Assembly (NCBI GenBank): GCA_024734495.1
Contig: JALMQS010000136.1
Coordinates: forward strand, 5,966,215-6,030,214
Direction of reading: 5' to 3'
Source of the DNA: Forficula auricularia
Lineage: Eukaryota; Arthropoda; Insecta; Dermaptera; Forficulidae
DNA length: 64,000 nucleotides
Position 1 is the stretch's first letter, and every line of letters starts with the position of its first letter. The notes under the pieces are model-generated. The model was given only the letters and a program-made list of their open reading frames with translations. It ran no database searches and had not been told where the DNA came from. Shown piece after piece: positions 28,641-40,984 of the stretch. A program made the position numbers and the translations under genes.

Positions 28641-30715
28641 AAACCCTTGAATCTTTTATTTATTATTTAATTATTAGTTCATTCTTCGAAAAAATGTTAA
28701 CCCACACACTGAGATAAAAAGACAGACAGTTTAATGAACTACAAAACGTAAAAGTTTTTAAAAAAATCTTAACTTCGATTTTTTCATCAAAACAAAAATA
28801 AATAAAAAAAAACTCCTTTTCTAAGTATAATTGAAATCAAACAACTACAAACTCACGAGGATTCCCGATTTGTTTAATCGTCCTTGGACTCGTTTTAAAA
28901 CAAACAACCTCTCTAGAGTTCATCCATTACAAAAGCCAATGCAAATTATCTATAATTTGTATAATTACACGAGTTAATAATTAAATCAATATGCAATTAA
29001 TTGTAGCTTTCAGTCACAAATAGACCCAATAAAAAAATGAATGGATTTCGATTAGATTTTATCGTTTATATGTGTTTTTACGAGTATTTTATTATACTAT
29101 ATATGTAAGGAGATAAAGATTCAATAAAATCGAAATTAATTATCGATTAATTAAAATAGGAGGATTAAAGAAAATTTGAATAATTGACAAAATTAATCAG
29201 GAGAAAGGTATACCCTGCGGTCACTAAATATTATTTAAGAAACGAAACAAAATAATAAAACAAGCAAATTTTATATTTGAAAGTCTAAATATATAAAACT
29301 AGTTTGTTAATTAGTATTTTAAAACTTAGATTTGGAGCCTGCATAAGTACATCTCTTCTGCATAGAATAACTGCATTTCAAACCGTTTTTTTGGGGGGGG
29401 GGGGGAGGCGTGGTATATAGAAATTATTTAAAAATTATCACAATTCAATTTTGAGAAGACACATTTTTATTCAAGAAAGAAGACGATTTAGCCAAAAAAT
29501 TCATAATATCATCAATTGCATGTTAACTGCTTAGATTTAGCTTCAGAACTTAACGAAAAAAAAAGAAATTTAATTAAATTGGTCATTTCAAAACCCACCT
29601 AAGTCACACAATCAGAATTTTTCAGGAATCAATAAAAACTCTGTAATTCATAAGTAAACGAATTTTCAAGAAGTTTTTTGGGCTCAATATAGTTATAATT
29701 ATTGAACCTTATTCTTATTATGCATTGCTTTAGCTTTATAACATAGCTCAAAACGTTCACGAACTCATCATACAAATGATGTTGATTTTGCTTGATGTGT
29801 TTCTGACGGGGATATTTGGAATTTTCACATGATTCTCTTGATTGATATAAAAGTTTGTAATAATAAGGGAACATTTTTGCAGGGGTCTCCACGTGGTTAG
29901 GACGCTGAGTGCGCATTATATGCTAAAAATAAAAATGGTTAAGTTAATATCTTCAACAAAAGGTAATTAAAACATCTTCGAATTCTTTAGAAATGAATAA
30001 AGTATAATGTACAAGGGAGGGAGTTAATTTTCATTAAGATTGGGGGGTGAGTCATGGATGGGCAATTGGGCACCCCTGGTTTTTGGCTCAATTTTATCTT
30101 TTTAGCCCCTATCTGTTCTCAATTTTTTTTATAAAAATCTTTCCCTTAAAACTCGGTTTCTTGTCTGTTGAGTAGGTTTTGCCTAGATGCAAGGCGGCAT
30201 TCGCTCGATTTTTATTCCCTTACTTTAAACATGGAACAACCCTAGTAGCACAAGTTTGAAACTTTATAGTAACTATATAGACTCTATACAGACTATCGAA
30301 TCTATTTAGAGTTTATATAATTACTATACTTTGTGCTACTATTGTATAAGGAAATAATTTTTATCCATTTTCTGTCTAACTATGTTTGGATTCCGATACC
30401 CAAAATACAAAGTCACAATATGCTCGTTCTTGTACCATAATATTTTTAATTCCAATATGTGAAGAACTGATTAGATGGTCTTTCTGGCTCTAAAAGTTTT
30501 AGTTCATAAATACAGAATGTTTAATTTTTTGAATGATTTTATTGAGATTTTAACGCATTACCATGATAAAGTCAGATTAATTAACAAATGAACAGTGTTT
30601 TCAATTACTTTTTATTAAATTAATATATTTATTTACTTATTTTAAAAGCAACCAAGTGTTTGAAGTATAATTCAATCTAATTAATTAATTAATTAATTGT
30701 TTAATCTTTTTTTGT
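28641..30715. other. No gene recognised
   Basis: AT-rich sequence. A short foldback lies at 30,244-30,345 (gtagcacaag ... cttgtgctac-like arms), and bases 30,165-30,240 are an inverted copy of 27,120-27,200. A 95-codon minus-strand ORF at 29,629-29,916 has no recognised content. Confidence 0.5.
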
Positions 30716-30717
30716 TA

Positions 30718-31640
30718 AGGGGGAATGTTGTTTTTTGTGAAACTTGCTTGGTATTTTTTATTTAAAATTTTAAAAAGTTTTTAAAAATTTTAAAAATTTT
30801 CTTTAATTGTTTAATCATTAATTTGTTTACTTTTCAATAGTTTATTTAATTGTTTATTTATTTGTATTGTTGAAAAAGTAAATTAAACTAAATCTACACG
30901 TTTATTTTAGCTCTTCTTCATTTTACTATATTATAAGATAGTAATTGGTGACGAAGATGAACCAGGTGTTCAAAATTGCCATAATTTTTCACCATGGTCA
31001 AATCAGTCATTTTATCAAAGCACTCGGACCCCTATAGTCCTCATTTGCAACTACACTCCCCACCAACATTTTTTCTCTCGAGACCACGGCGACCGCGCCA
31101 AACCATTCTTATACTATCAACCACCAAAGGGTAAACATCACTTAGAATTACTCTGTGTGCTATTCGCTAGGCTTGTATGAGCCTGAAGGTTCTGCAATGT
31201 ATATGTATTTTTGGTGCCCGCTCGCTTGGTGGCCAACAAAAAACATATGCAAACCCCCTTTCACAAAACCAATTGCGGCAATACCACTGAAAGGCTCATT
31301 AATAACCTAAATAAGCCACGCTTACCCCAACATATGTTTTGTTTGCCCGATTCGCTTGGCAGACAACAACATATATATTCCCCTGCCCAACCAAGTGGCA
31401 AGAAACCAACCCAAGGGCATTTTTTCGCTCCATCTTGAGCAGCGCCCCCAGCCCACACACGGCGTATTCAATTATACACAAGGCATCGCGGAACGGGAAC
31501 CAGGCTACCAATGGCCTGTACCATTCCTAAACACTCTTAATCAATCCACCACACTCCACAATATCAAAACCTTCCCTTTATTAATTTCTGAATAAATTTT
31601 ATATATAAAAGTTAAATTGTTTTACCTTTTTATTTCATCC
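30718..31640 (+). repeat. Possible LTR with polypurine tract
   Basis: AAGGGGGAA (about 30,718-30,727) runs directly into TGTTG, the arrangement of a polypurine tract and 3' LTR start. About 860 bp later an AATAAA (31,591-31,597) is followed by a T-rich stretch. The segment 31,020-31,560 is less AT-rich than its surroundings and has short ORFs on both strands with no recognised product. No partner LTR is visible. Confidence 0.3.
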
Positions 31641-32690
31641 ACTTTTGAAGAGAACTACCTTGTCTTCCCTCCATTTTTGTTCTTTTAAAGGATATCATAT
31701 ATGTATAATATTAATTAACTAGATAATCAAACCAGCAGCCCCTATCGAAACATTTCTTTCATTATAAAGTAAATTAACAGCTTCTTTGAGGCCTTACAAC
31801 CCTCATAACAAAAAGAAGCGATACATTCAAAACACCAGGAACAATTTCAAATGTTCATTGAAGCCACCCCAAGAGTAACCAAGAACAAATTACGCACATC
31901 TTGGAAATTTTATCCTTTAATAAAACGGATTTATCAAGGAATAGATCTTTGAATGACCAAGACCAATTTATTTATACAAGCGGAAGAAACAATTATTAAC
32001 CTTTTAAAAAAACTTTAAATGTGATACATATGAATTAGGCCACCACACGAATTTTCATTGATGAAACATCGGAATGACCTGTGAGTAAATATTTTAAAAT
32101 CGTATCCCTTAATATGTGTGGTATAGGTAATTATTCTTCCATTCCACAGAGTTTATAACAAATAAAGGTATTTAAGACTTTAATATATAAACCAAAAATT
32201 AATTTGTTAATAATTTATATTAAATTTAAATTAATGAATAAGGTTTATTTTAATATTATACATAAATTGTAAAGTGTAAACTTAGTTTTATGGAAACTTA
32301 AATCAAATCCTTAGTAATCAAATTGATTCTTTTCTTTACTCTATCCAAAAGCCAGCCATAAAATGCTCAAATATCATTCTATCAATTGGAGGCTGATTAA
32401 ACTTGATCGGCGAGTCGGAATCGCAGCAGTTTGGCCATGAAAGGGAATCCTGATTACTTTTTTAACTTTAACCCAATTCTTACTTAGTTTTGTCAAATAA
32501 GATCTAAATGTTATTCGTAACAACTTTCAAGGTTTTAAATTTTGGTTTAATTATCTTTTTTTTTTTAAGGTCAGATTGGAAATCTATATTTGCTTTGCCT
32601 TGAGGGAAATTCATTGAAATTTTATTTTGAATATGATAAAATTTTACGATTTATACTAGAAGCCTTTATCAATAATTGTTATTAGATGGA
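31641..32690. other. No recognised feature
   Basis: AT-rich non-coding sequence without strong repeats or coding potential. Confidence 0.5.
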
Positions 32691-32704
32691 ATCATCATAG
32701 AGTA

Positions 32705-32788
32705 TAATAATAAAACTTGAGCAAGATGCGAGGTAGGTTTTTGTGAAATGTTTCACCTAGAACCAACACATAACTCCTTAAAAGTTAC
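32705..32788. mobile_element. F5-family minimal element without ribozyme
   Basis: An 84-bp copy (taataataaaacttgag ... aactccttaaaagttac) flanked by a perfect 13-bp repeat TCATCATAGAGTA (32,692-32,704 and 32,789-32,801). It matches the outer head and tail of F5 at 37 kb and lacks the central hammerhead-like part. Confidence 0.75.
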
Positions 32789-32860
32789 TCATCATAGAGT
32801 AATCAGTCTGGAGGCTGGTTTGACGCATCCGGTATTTTCTCCTCGATTCTTTCTCTCTAA

Positions 32861-33030
32861 GGGCCGATTGTATGTCGCAAAGTAAATGCTTTTTACAACT
32901 AACAAAGGGTAGATGGTAAATGGAGGGACTGAAAGTGCCTGTCATCTGAGTGGCCATCCCAGTCCCTCCATTTACCATCTACCCTTTTTTAGTTATAAAA
33001 AGCATTTACTTTGCGACATACAACCGGCCC
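32861..33030. repeat. Foldback, about 75-bp arms
   Basis: gggccgattgtatgtcgcaaa ... complement, with agggactg / cagtccct near the centre. No ribozyme-like core. Non-coding. Confidence 0.75.
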
Positions 33031-33194
33031 CAAATGTCTCACATCCCAATCCTACATTCTATGAGGAAAATATTTTAATATTTGGCCAGGGGGTTAGTCA
33101 ACCTTTTCATACCTACCGCCCACTTTTGCATCTCTATTAGTAAAATTTTCTTACCGCCTTTATAAAGTCGAAAGTTATCTCACTTTATAAACAA

Positions 33195-33350
33195 TTAATA
33201 AATTAACTCTTCATTCATACATTAATTTCTGTGAATCAATTGTAATAGACTGATGAAGATAGCAAAGCCCTCGAAACTATAGTCTCGTTATAAATAAAAT
33301 TTATAATTCCGGCAGAAGACACACTCTTTTATTGTCTCCTTCAATAATAA
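33195..33350 (+). ncRNA. F1 partial copy with hammerhead-like motif
   Basis: Only the right arm of F1 is present: CTGATGA (33,250-33,256) and GAAA (33,273-33,276). Helix II strand 1 has changed (GATAGC against GCCCTC), so pairing is reduced and the motif is probably dead. Confidence 0.5.
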
Positions 33351-33624
33351 ATTAGAGTTATAGCGAATTAAAGCACACATTTATAAATTAGTAGAAAACA
33401 TGTAGTTAATTTATCTTTATATTAATTTATTAATATTTTCCACACATAGAAGTATGAAGTCTATTGCATTTAAATAATAAAATTTTTAAAAGATCTCTGA
33501 GGCTGATGCTGTGAAATTAAATAAATATTGGATATCTAGTTCTTATTTTTTTCTTTTTTTTTTATTGGCCTCGGGAACATAGATGCCCATTTAGCCAGCC
33601 ATATCTAGTTCTATTTTTGTAAGA

Positions 33625-33730
33625 AATAAACTAATGTCTCCTCTTTCAGAAATATTCAGGTGGTTCCATTCTTTGGTCATAATATAATTAACAACACTAA
33701 AGCCTGATTCTACGAGATATAAGACAGGGA
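33625..33730 (-). pseudogene. hAT transposase dimerisation-domain fragment
   Basis: The minus strand encodes YLVESGFSVVN then ITERGDIR-type residues (ISERGDIR), matching the ...ES.FS.VN..LTK.RN.L....RGDLR block at the C-terminus of hAT transposases. Short fragment only. Confidence 0.6.
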
Positions 33731-34401
33731 AAGGTATCAATAAATTGAAGATCAGTTTCCGTGCATGAATTTTTGAAAACTTAATAAAAATGTTTTTAAA
33801 TGATTTTTTGAAAATGCTTTGTTTTTAAAAAGTCAATTATATTTAAAATAACAGAAAGTATCTTCAATATCTGACAAAATCCCTACCGACCACTAGTTTT
33901 TAAAACAAAAAAGTATCTCCGTGATTCTATTATTTCTAGAGATAATAAAAAATGTTTCATTATTTTTTTATGAATAAAAAAAATAATAAAGTCAGCACGA
34001 GTGTGATGGAAGATAAAAATGTTCTACTTCTGCGAGCACTATCGGTTCGCAGTTTGGAGTCCACTAGTTTAGATAAAAGATTAAATATAGAGAAGGCATT
34101 TAAAAAGTAGGAGAGAGACATCGTAACAGGATCCTAGAATGTATTAATATTTACTGAAATCAAAAATCGTATTAAAATTTTAATACAGATTAATATTTTA
34201 ACTAAAATCGAATTTTTGATGGTGTCAAAAATAAAATTAGTTTTTTCAGTTCCGTTTCATTAGTAAAACGGGTCAATATTAGTCAATGTCTGACTCTGGA
34301 CCTAGTACAAAATACCGCAAATTTTTTCAAACAAAAATGTATGTTCGTTATTACATTTTTTCTGTAGAAAATAAAAAATTTAATTCAAATAATAAATAAA
34401 T

Positions 34402-34985
34402 TGAGACGTTCTGATGTGGCTATCCACATCACTTTACCATACACTTCTGGTTGAGTTTGGTACAAGGGCCTAGATTTTTATTTTTTGACCCCCCCCCCGC
34501 TAATTTTGGCGTCAGAAAAAAAATACTTTTGTTATTTTAGGTTCATTTTATAGTATATTTCATTTTTCTTGTTTTTTTAGTTTGAAAATATTATAATTTT
34601 ACATTTTAACCCCTCCCCCTTAATTTTGGGTAGATATGGACCAAAATCTAATCAGCATCTCAATGCAACAAAACTACTTGTGAAATTTAGTTTTAATATT
34701 CAGACTAGTTTTTAAGGTAGCTCGTCCACAAAATTTGATAACGCACAGACTAACAGACATTTTGACAAAACAGTTATTATCTCAAAAAATATAATTTTTT
34801 CGATGTTCACTTATTGAAGTTTTCTTGTAGAACGAAATGCCATGATTTCGTCCAATTTTTTTAATCAAAATAGTTCATCTGTTTTTGAGATATTTCGAAA
34901 AAAAGATGAATAAAAACACTTTTTTTCATGTACGATTACAATACTTGACCATACCCTGTATGGTAAAGTAAATGATATGTCCGTG
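34402..34985 (-). repeat. Family T, copy 2
   Basis: Reverse orientation, from the gttctgatgtggctatccac end to ccataccctgtatggtaaa. At the minisatellite position it has a single short unit (gcacagactaacagacat). Confidence 0.7.
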
Positions 34986-35379
34986 ATTATATTTTTTCTA
35001 TAGATAAAAAAAAAATTATTTCAAATAATAAAAAAATGTTTCATTTTTTTTTTTTTTTTTTAATAAAGAAAATAATAAGTCAGCACGAGAGCCTAATGCA
35101 AGATCGTAGTTTGGGGTCCACTGATTTAAATTAAAAATACTTGGTGAAAAAAAACTTCACTCAAACACGGTACTGTTGAATAGATATTTGAAAATTATAT
35201 TAAACATGTAATCTAGTAATTTTTATTTTGCCGCCCCAGTCAAGCCCTATGAACAAAGTATCTAGCAGCGTATCTACTTTAGCTGCACGAGTTTTTTTTT
35301 TCTTTAATTAAATTCCAGATGATTAATCAAATCAAGATTTCGGTATGTTGAACGTTTGAAGTGTGCTTATATAACCCGA

Positions 35380-35560
35380 ATGAACCCCGGGAGTCTGATT
35401 TGTTCATCTGTCTGCCTCCGGGGGCCTTGATAGTGGTGGCCCCGCGGGTGGGGTCCTGTGGTGGCCCCTCGGGTGGGGCCCGCGACCCAAATCGGGGCCA
35501 GCGGCCGGGGGACCACACCTGCCCCGGGCACTTTCACTCCCAAGCAGATTCCTCCTAGTT
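35380..35560. other. Isolated GC-rich segment
   Basis: About 180 bp with dense GC (ggtggccccgcgggtgg, ggtggcccctcgggtgg and gcggccgggggac blocks) in a region otherwise near 25-30% GC. It contains two imperfect GGTGGCCCC..GGGTGGGG units. A TATATAA lies just upstream at about 35,370. ORFs exist on both strands, as expected from GC-rich repeats; I recognise no product. Confidence 0.5.
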
Positions 35561-35599
35561 CAGGAGTAAAACACTGACCTTTGCCACTATAACCATTGC

Positions 35600-36480
35600 T
35601 TTTATTAGCTCATTATATATCATTTAGAACTTTACCTCGAAAAAAATACCATATAGGTCGCATTAAATAAAACCTTTGATAAACATTTTTCAATTTTACT
35701 GACCTCATCTGATCTCATTATTTATTCCTGCTCGGAATGAAATTACAATATACCAATTTCTTAATCTAATCCATAATTTCTAAAAGGAATAGTAAGGAAA
35801 ATTTGCTGATTTCAAATGTTCACTATAGCCACTCCTTCGATTCATTTAAGGATATCATGTTTAGAGCCTGCTAACGATGTTTAAAAATATATTACCGATG
35901 TTGAATATAAATTATAAAAAAAGACTTAACTAATTTGAAATATTTTCAGATTAGATCATACATCTGTAATGTAAGATTATCAATTTAAATAATCTATTTG
36001 AAAGATCAAGTTTATATCGTGCGATATCCAACAAAACGTTCTGTTTTCAATTCCAATTAATCAATTTCGATAATCACCGGACAAATGATGAATTATTGTA
36101 TTATCATTATTCATAATGGATATGATTGTTTTAATGTTTCAAAGCATAGAAACTGCTAGATACGTACATAAGCAATTTCTCTGAACATCTTTCTGTGACT
36201 AACATTTAATTTAAAATTTTTCATTGGGGGTGGTTATTTCATTGTTCCAAAGAAAATATGATAGATATGGAACATGTTTTAAACCAGGGGTGTCTAAACT
36301 TTAGGCTTAAACAGGACACATATGAAGAAAAAAAATTACTAAAAAAATATACTAATTCTGCCTATTTTAGTAATGTACTATAATCATATCCACTATTGGT
36401 ATTTGAAAAATAAGAACATTATTATTATCTTTTTTTTTACCTCAGAGTGTGCTTCTAATTTTACTTTTCGTAAATTTTAC
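35600..36480. other. No gene recognised
   Basis: AT-rich. At 36,289 CCAGGGGTGTCTAAACT resembles a hAT terminus, but no partner end was found. Confidence 0.4.
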
Positions 36481-36980
36481 TTTTGAAAATAATCATCATC
36501 ATTGAGTATACAGTCCTAAGACTGGTTTGATGCAACAATCCGTCTCCACTCGACTCTGTCCCCCGCCAGCTGTTTGACCTCTCTAAATGTCTGGCATCCC
36601 ATATCCCCAATTATTTGGTTGAAATATTCTAATCTGGGTCTTCCCCTTCCCCTTTTCTTTCCCACCTCCCCCTCCAAGATATCCCTAAGCAGTCCCCCAT
36701 GTCTCAGTGTGTGCCCCATCATCTGACCTCTTCTCTTCTTCAGACTCTTCCAGGTTCTTCTTTCTCCGATTCTTCCAGGAGCTTCTTTATTTGTAATTTT
36801 ATCCATCCATTTGATATTCATCATTCTTTTGTAGCACCACATTTCGAAAGCCTCTAATCTCTTTCTCTCCGCTTCTCTAATTGTCCAGGTTTCACACCCG
36901 TACATGGCTATGCTCCATACATATATATGTCTTCAATAGCAACTTCCTGTTTTCTAAGCTGATTGAGGAGGAGCATAGTA

Positions 36981-37198
36981 TAATAATAAAACTTGAGTAA
37001 GATACGAGGTAGGTTTCACAATATGTAATCAGTTTTCTTAGACTCCTGATGATGGGCTAACCCCCGAAATATATCGAATTCAAAACTCAATTTTGTTTTA
37101 TTTCTTTTTTTGTGAAACCTACCTCGTATCTTACTCAAGTTTTATTATTATATTAAAATGTTTCACCTAGAACCAACACCGAACTCCTTAAAAGTTAT
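36981..37198. mobile_element. Foldback element F5 with hammerhead-like motif
   Basis: A 218-bp insertion in the RTE relic, flanked by a 12-bp repeat AGGAGCATAGTA (36,969-36,980 and 37,199-37,210). The other RTE copy (42,850-42,880) has the sequence uninterrupted, so the boundaries are secure. Structure: taataataaaacttgagtaa arm, ribozyme-like core, inverted arm, then a unique tail (tttcacctagaacc...ccttaaaagttat) shared with 32.7 kb and, in reverse, 49.8 kb. Confidence 0.85.
37038..37082 (+). ncRNA. Hammerhead-like motif, F5
   Basis: CTGATGA (37,046-37,052), extra T, helix II GGG/CCC, GAAA (37,066-37,069), then AT-repeat helix III and ATC as possible cleavage triplet. Helix I pairing (GA/TC) is short. 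Confidence 0.45.
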
Positions 37199-37305
37199 AG
37201 GAGCATAGTAGTTTTTGTTTTGAATTAAACCCCATTTTTGCTTGTGAAATTCTTGATTTTGAAAATAGCTTCCGTAAATTATGTAAATTGTAAATACATA
37301 GGTAC

Positions 37306-37958
37306 ATTAGGGTGGTCCTTGTTTAGGGTATTTTCGAATTTTTATGCTGTCAGAATCTGATATAGTTTAAAATAAATTTTAAAAAATACCCCCTCCCCCA
37401 AGTTATAAGTCTATCTCAATTTTAACATGTCCGAACAGCGACCTAAGTTTCCCATCTAAATAACACTGAGTTTTTGGCATTGAACGAACAATTTTTTTAT
37501 TCTGGCCAATGTAATAGTTTAAATAATATGAAACTCTGCAGACTTTATCCTTATAATAGTAGCTATCCTTCAGAATTTTTACAGATTTTTTTAAAATCCA
37601 TATTATTATTTTGAAGTCTATACCTTACTAGCTCTAAGAAGTAGCAGTAATTTAGCTAGCTTTAACTCCAAAATTATAATAGCTTAAAATCTGTAAAAAT
37701 TCTGGCGGATAGCTACTATTATAAGGATAAAGTCTACAGAGTTTCAATTTTTTTGAACCATTACTTTGTCTTGAATAAAAAATTGATCGTTCAATGCCAA
37801 AAACCCCATGTGATGGGAAACTTACATCGCTGTTAGCCAAAGGTTATAATTAAGATAGACTTGAAACTTGGGGAATATTTTTTTTTATTTATTTAGAACC
37901 ATATAAGTCTAAGGCAGCATACAAATTTAAAAATACCCAAATTAAGGACTACCCTAAT
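37306..37958. mobile_element. Large foldback element (about 650 bp)
   Basis: Ends attagggtggtccttgttt and aattaaggactaccctaat. Inner arms include gactttatccttataatagt and its complement, closing near 37,620-37,645. Arms are diverged. No coding sequence or ribozyme-like core. Confidence 0.75.
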
Positions 37959-38565
37959 AGTACATACATAAAAAAAAAGTATCATGAATATTGTTAATCC
38001 AGAAATATTTATTTCTGACCAGATAATTATATAAATCCAAGGTACACTAGGGTGTGATCAATGGTACATTACGTCTTGTACCATTGATTACATATAAATA
38101 AAATATAATTATGTTTTTTTTCTCTTATAACTGTTTAACATTTAAATTCTCAAAAAATACATAGTGTGTAGGAATAATGATATCAGGAGAGACGTTTTCG
38201 TTATTATATTAAAAAAATGGCTTTTAAAAAAATATAAATGTAGATAGTGATACATGGTACAACATTATCTCTATTTATTAAAAAAATAATAATAAACTTA
38301 ATATTGTTATAGTACGTACGCATGTCGCAATAAATAAGTGCAGTATGTTGCTCATGAGACCCGCAGTTTGGCCATATCAAAATTTGTAGTGTTCTATTTT
38401 ATTCTATAACTTAGGTATTGGACGCGCAAAAGCGGTCATATGAAATGGTGGAGGTACTCTCGGTGATTAGTAGTTTGACTCTTAATTACTATCTCTATGA
38501 CACCAGTCACATGATCCAAAACAATGCCAATTAATATTTATTTTTTCCATTATTAATAATTAGTT

Positions 38566-39780
38566 GTTAATAAACAAACAAACAAGCAACATCGAAACGA
38601 CCCACGTTGAACCTTTCCATATATTTTACTTGAGATAATCTCATCCCTGAGGGGTAGAAATCAGTTTACAAGTTACCAAGTGATTAGACAATTAATTGTG
38701 TCCAGCTTCCACGAAGATTTCGCCTAGGAATTTCGTCCAAGCGGTGATTCATCGGATCGCACAAAAGCCGCTACCAAAAGGAACCAATTATTTGCTAATA
38801 TCTCTTGCCAAAGGATTTCTACCAGCCAGCAGTGACCGTCCGTCTAGGAGTCCTGCACATTGCTTAAAGGTCAACTATTTACTTTTCCTAACACATCAAC
38901 ATTTCGTTTCGATCCCACTCCCACTCACGCTATTTCTATTAAGAGAAATACAGTAGCTTTAACAAGAGTTAAATCTCCCTAACATTAAAGAGCTCATCTT
39001 ATTTTAAAAGATTTAAGATCCTTATTGAATCATAAATACATTTCTTTCACAGTTAAAATTAACCTACATTTGTTTTCACATTAAATACATTCCAAGGACC
39101 AAATCTATTAATAAGAATATTTTTAGATTATATTTAACCAATCAATAATTAGCGATTATTAATTAAGATAATTAATAAACACACATACAACCCACACAGA
39201 CCAATTAAGATAATTGATATTTTAATTGATTCTTATTGCTCATGTTATTATTTAATTATAATTAATTATCTTTAAACCAAGAGTATTATTTGTAATATTA
39301 CTTTCCATTCTAAACAAAATCAAAGCAAAGAATTATCTCTATTTGTAAGAATTTATTTCTTAAACAAACTTATTATATATTGTAATTATTTTATCAAACT
39401 AAACTATAACAGAACTTTATCTTGTAAATATTTGTTGATTGAACAACCTTTGACTGAATCACTTTTGATAATTTTCCAATAAAGTAATTAAACTTGTTAT
39501 TTTACCAACCAAATATTTTGCTCAATCATTTCTTGTCCAACTTATTTATTTGTTTTAATTTTCCAGCTCCTTTTTTGTGAATAAAAAACCTTCTGCGTCT
39601 AGATCACACAAACATGTGTTCCTCCAAATTTTCCTTCTAACTAACTAACTTCACAAACGTACTTACAGTAAAAATTTGTATCTGGTTGACCGACTGTGAA
39701 ACGGAGTCCCAACTGGCAAATTAATTTTTGTTTCAGATTATCAAATTTGTAGATTTTCAAGCATTATCACAGTTGGCCGT
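38566..39780 (+). repeat. Possible solo or 5' LTR (low confidence)
   Basis: TGT-type start near 38,566 and a less AT-rich first half (38,690-38,950). Then ccaataaagtaattaaacttg (about 39,478) looks like a polyadenylation region, and ...ttatcacagTTGGCCGTTCCAGG (about 39,772) could be an LTR end and primer site. The next 400 bp include an 78-codon ORF (39,963-40,199) with no recognised product. No second LTR is present. Confidence 0.25.
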
Positions 39781-40199
39781 TCCAGGTATGTATATAAAAT
39801 TCAAGTTTATTTTTAAATTTATATATTGATAGAAAATTTTCCAAAAATCGAAAAATGTATAATTATAGCTCGTATGCTATTCATGAACATTTTCTAATTG
39901 ATTATAAGTTGGCCTTATGAATAATAAATCTCATTTATGAAGATCAAATATCAGCTCAAAGAGTGGCTCGGGCGACAAAGCAATTTTCATACATTATTAG
40001 TGGCTTATTAGATAATGCAGTACCAATTAGCATAAGATATCAGCATATCAATGATAATGGGATACAGAGCCGGTGTTTACTGAAGCCAGATAGATATATA
40101 GATACCATGTCTACTCCGAAATCGTGTTCGCAACATCAATTATTCACGCTTGGATTTGGCGAACCTATAATTGAGTCTCGATATTTATTATTTAAATAA

Positions 40200-40984
40200 T
40201 AATCGCTCTCGAAATCGAAATAAATCTTCAGTAAATGAACAAACAATTCTTTTGGATTACTATTCAAGATTTAATCGATGATTAATAGAAGAAAGGGAAT
40301 AGTGGATATTAATTATTTTATTTTGAATATCTTGTATAATATAATAATACCACCTGCGAAGCCCATCCTCGGCGGACATCTTCCTGGCCAGCGGGTATTT
40401 TGTTCTAGGTCTAGAGATAGACATTGAATAATATAGTCCCATTTTACTAATGAAAAGGAACAGCAAAAAATAATTTGATTTTCAACCCCAGCGAAAATTC
40501 GACTTTTCTCCAAATATTAATTTGATTAAAATTTTAATACAATTTTTGATTTCAGGAAATATTGATACATTCTCGGATCCTGTTACGATCTCTGTCTCCT
40601 CATCTTTATGCCTCCTCTATAGTCTACAGTAATGGCCAACTTGGGCCAATGTCGACTGTCTTGTGAAAAAGCCACCTAGCCAGTGCGCACTTTCTTCGCT
40701 CAACAATGTCCCTCTTTGATGTGTCGAAAAAACCGCTCCGAAGGCCAACTATCTCATTACCAGCGTCATCCAATATCGGCCAATACAAGCCAACTCCATT
40801 CTTGGGTTCAATTGGACCAAATTGGCCCATTGTGTAGAGGTGGCATTAGAAAATTAGAAAATTAATTCCATAGTTAATTATAAAAGAATTTTTTTATTTA
40901 TCTTAATTCCTCTAAATATTTAATTACAAAAATCATTTAAATTCCAATTAATTAAAGGCCCATAGTGTAGATGGATTGATCGAC
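40200..40984. other. No gene recognised
   Basis: AT-rich, with one MITE-terminus fragment near 40,350 (accacctgcgaagccc). Short ORFs on both strands lack recognisable content. Confidence 0.4.

Larger units (their letters stand above)
33087..34075 (-). mobile_element. hAT-like relic(s) with nested insertions
   Basis: Left end CAGGGGGTTAGTCAACC and a right hAT-type end (agtttggagtccact) bracket a region with hAT transposase remains at 33,625-33,730. The outer 8-bp flanks do not match, so two elements may be merged. A one-arm F1 copy (about 33,195-33,350) and a small poly-T-ended insertion flanked by TATCTAGTTCT (about 33,533 and 33,599) are nested inside. Confidence 0.5.
36490..37248 (-). pseudogene. 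RTE-like retrotransposon 3' fragment, interrupted by F5
   Basis: The minus strand encodes YGCETWTI, RKRLEAFEMWCYKRMM, RHGGLLRDILEGEV, KRGRGRPRLEYFNQ and GDRVEWRRIVASNQS, the widespread C-terminal region of RTE-type endonuclease-RT proteins. 3' end: ggactgtatactcaatgatgatgatt, a short ATG-repeat tail. 5' truncated; upstream of MYGCETW the frame is shifted, and the reading is interrupted by F5 at 36,981-37,198. A second copy is at 42.7-43.3 kb. Confidence 0.85.

Noticed and set aside
31211..31595. Overlapping ORFs on both strands
   Set aside because: Result of locally lower AT content in a possible LTR; no family recognised on either strand.
38566..40200. Intact second LTR retrotransposon
   Set aside because: Only LTR-like hints on one side; no gag or pol sequence and no second LTR. 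Kept as a low-confidence feature only.
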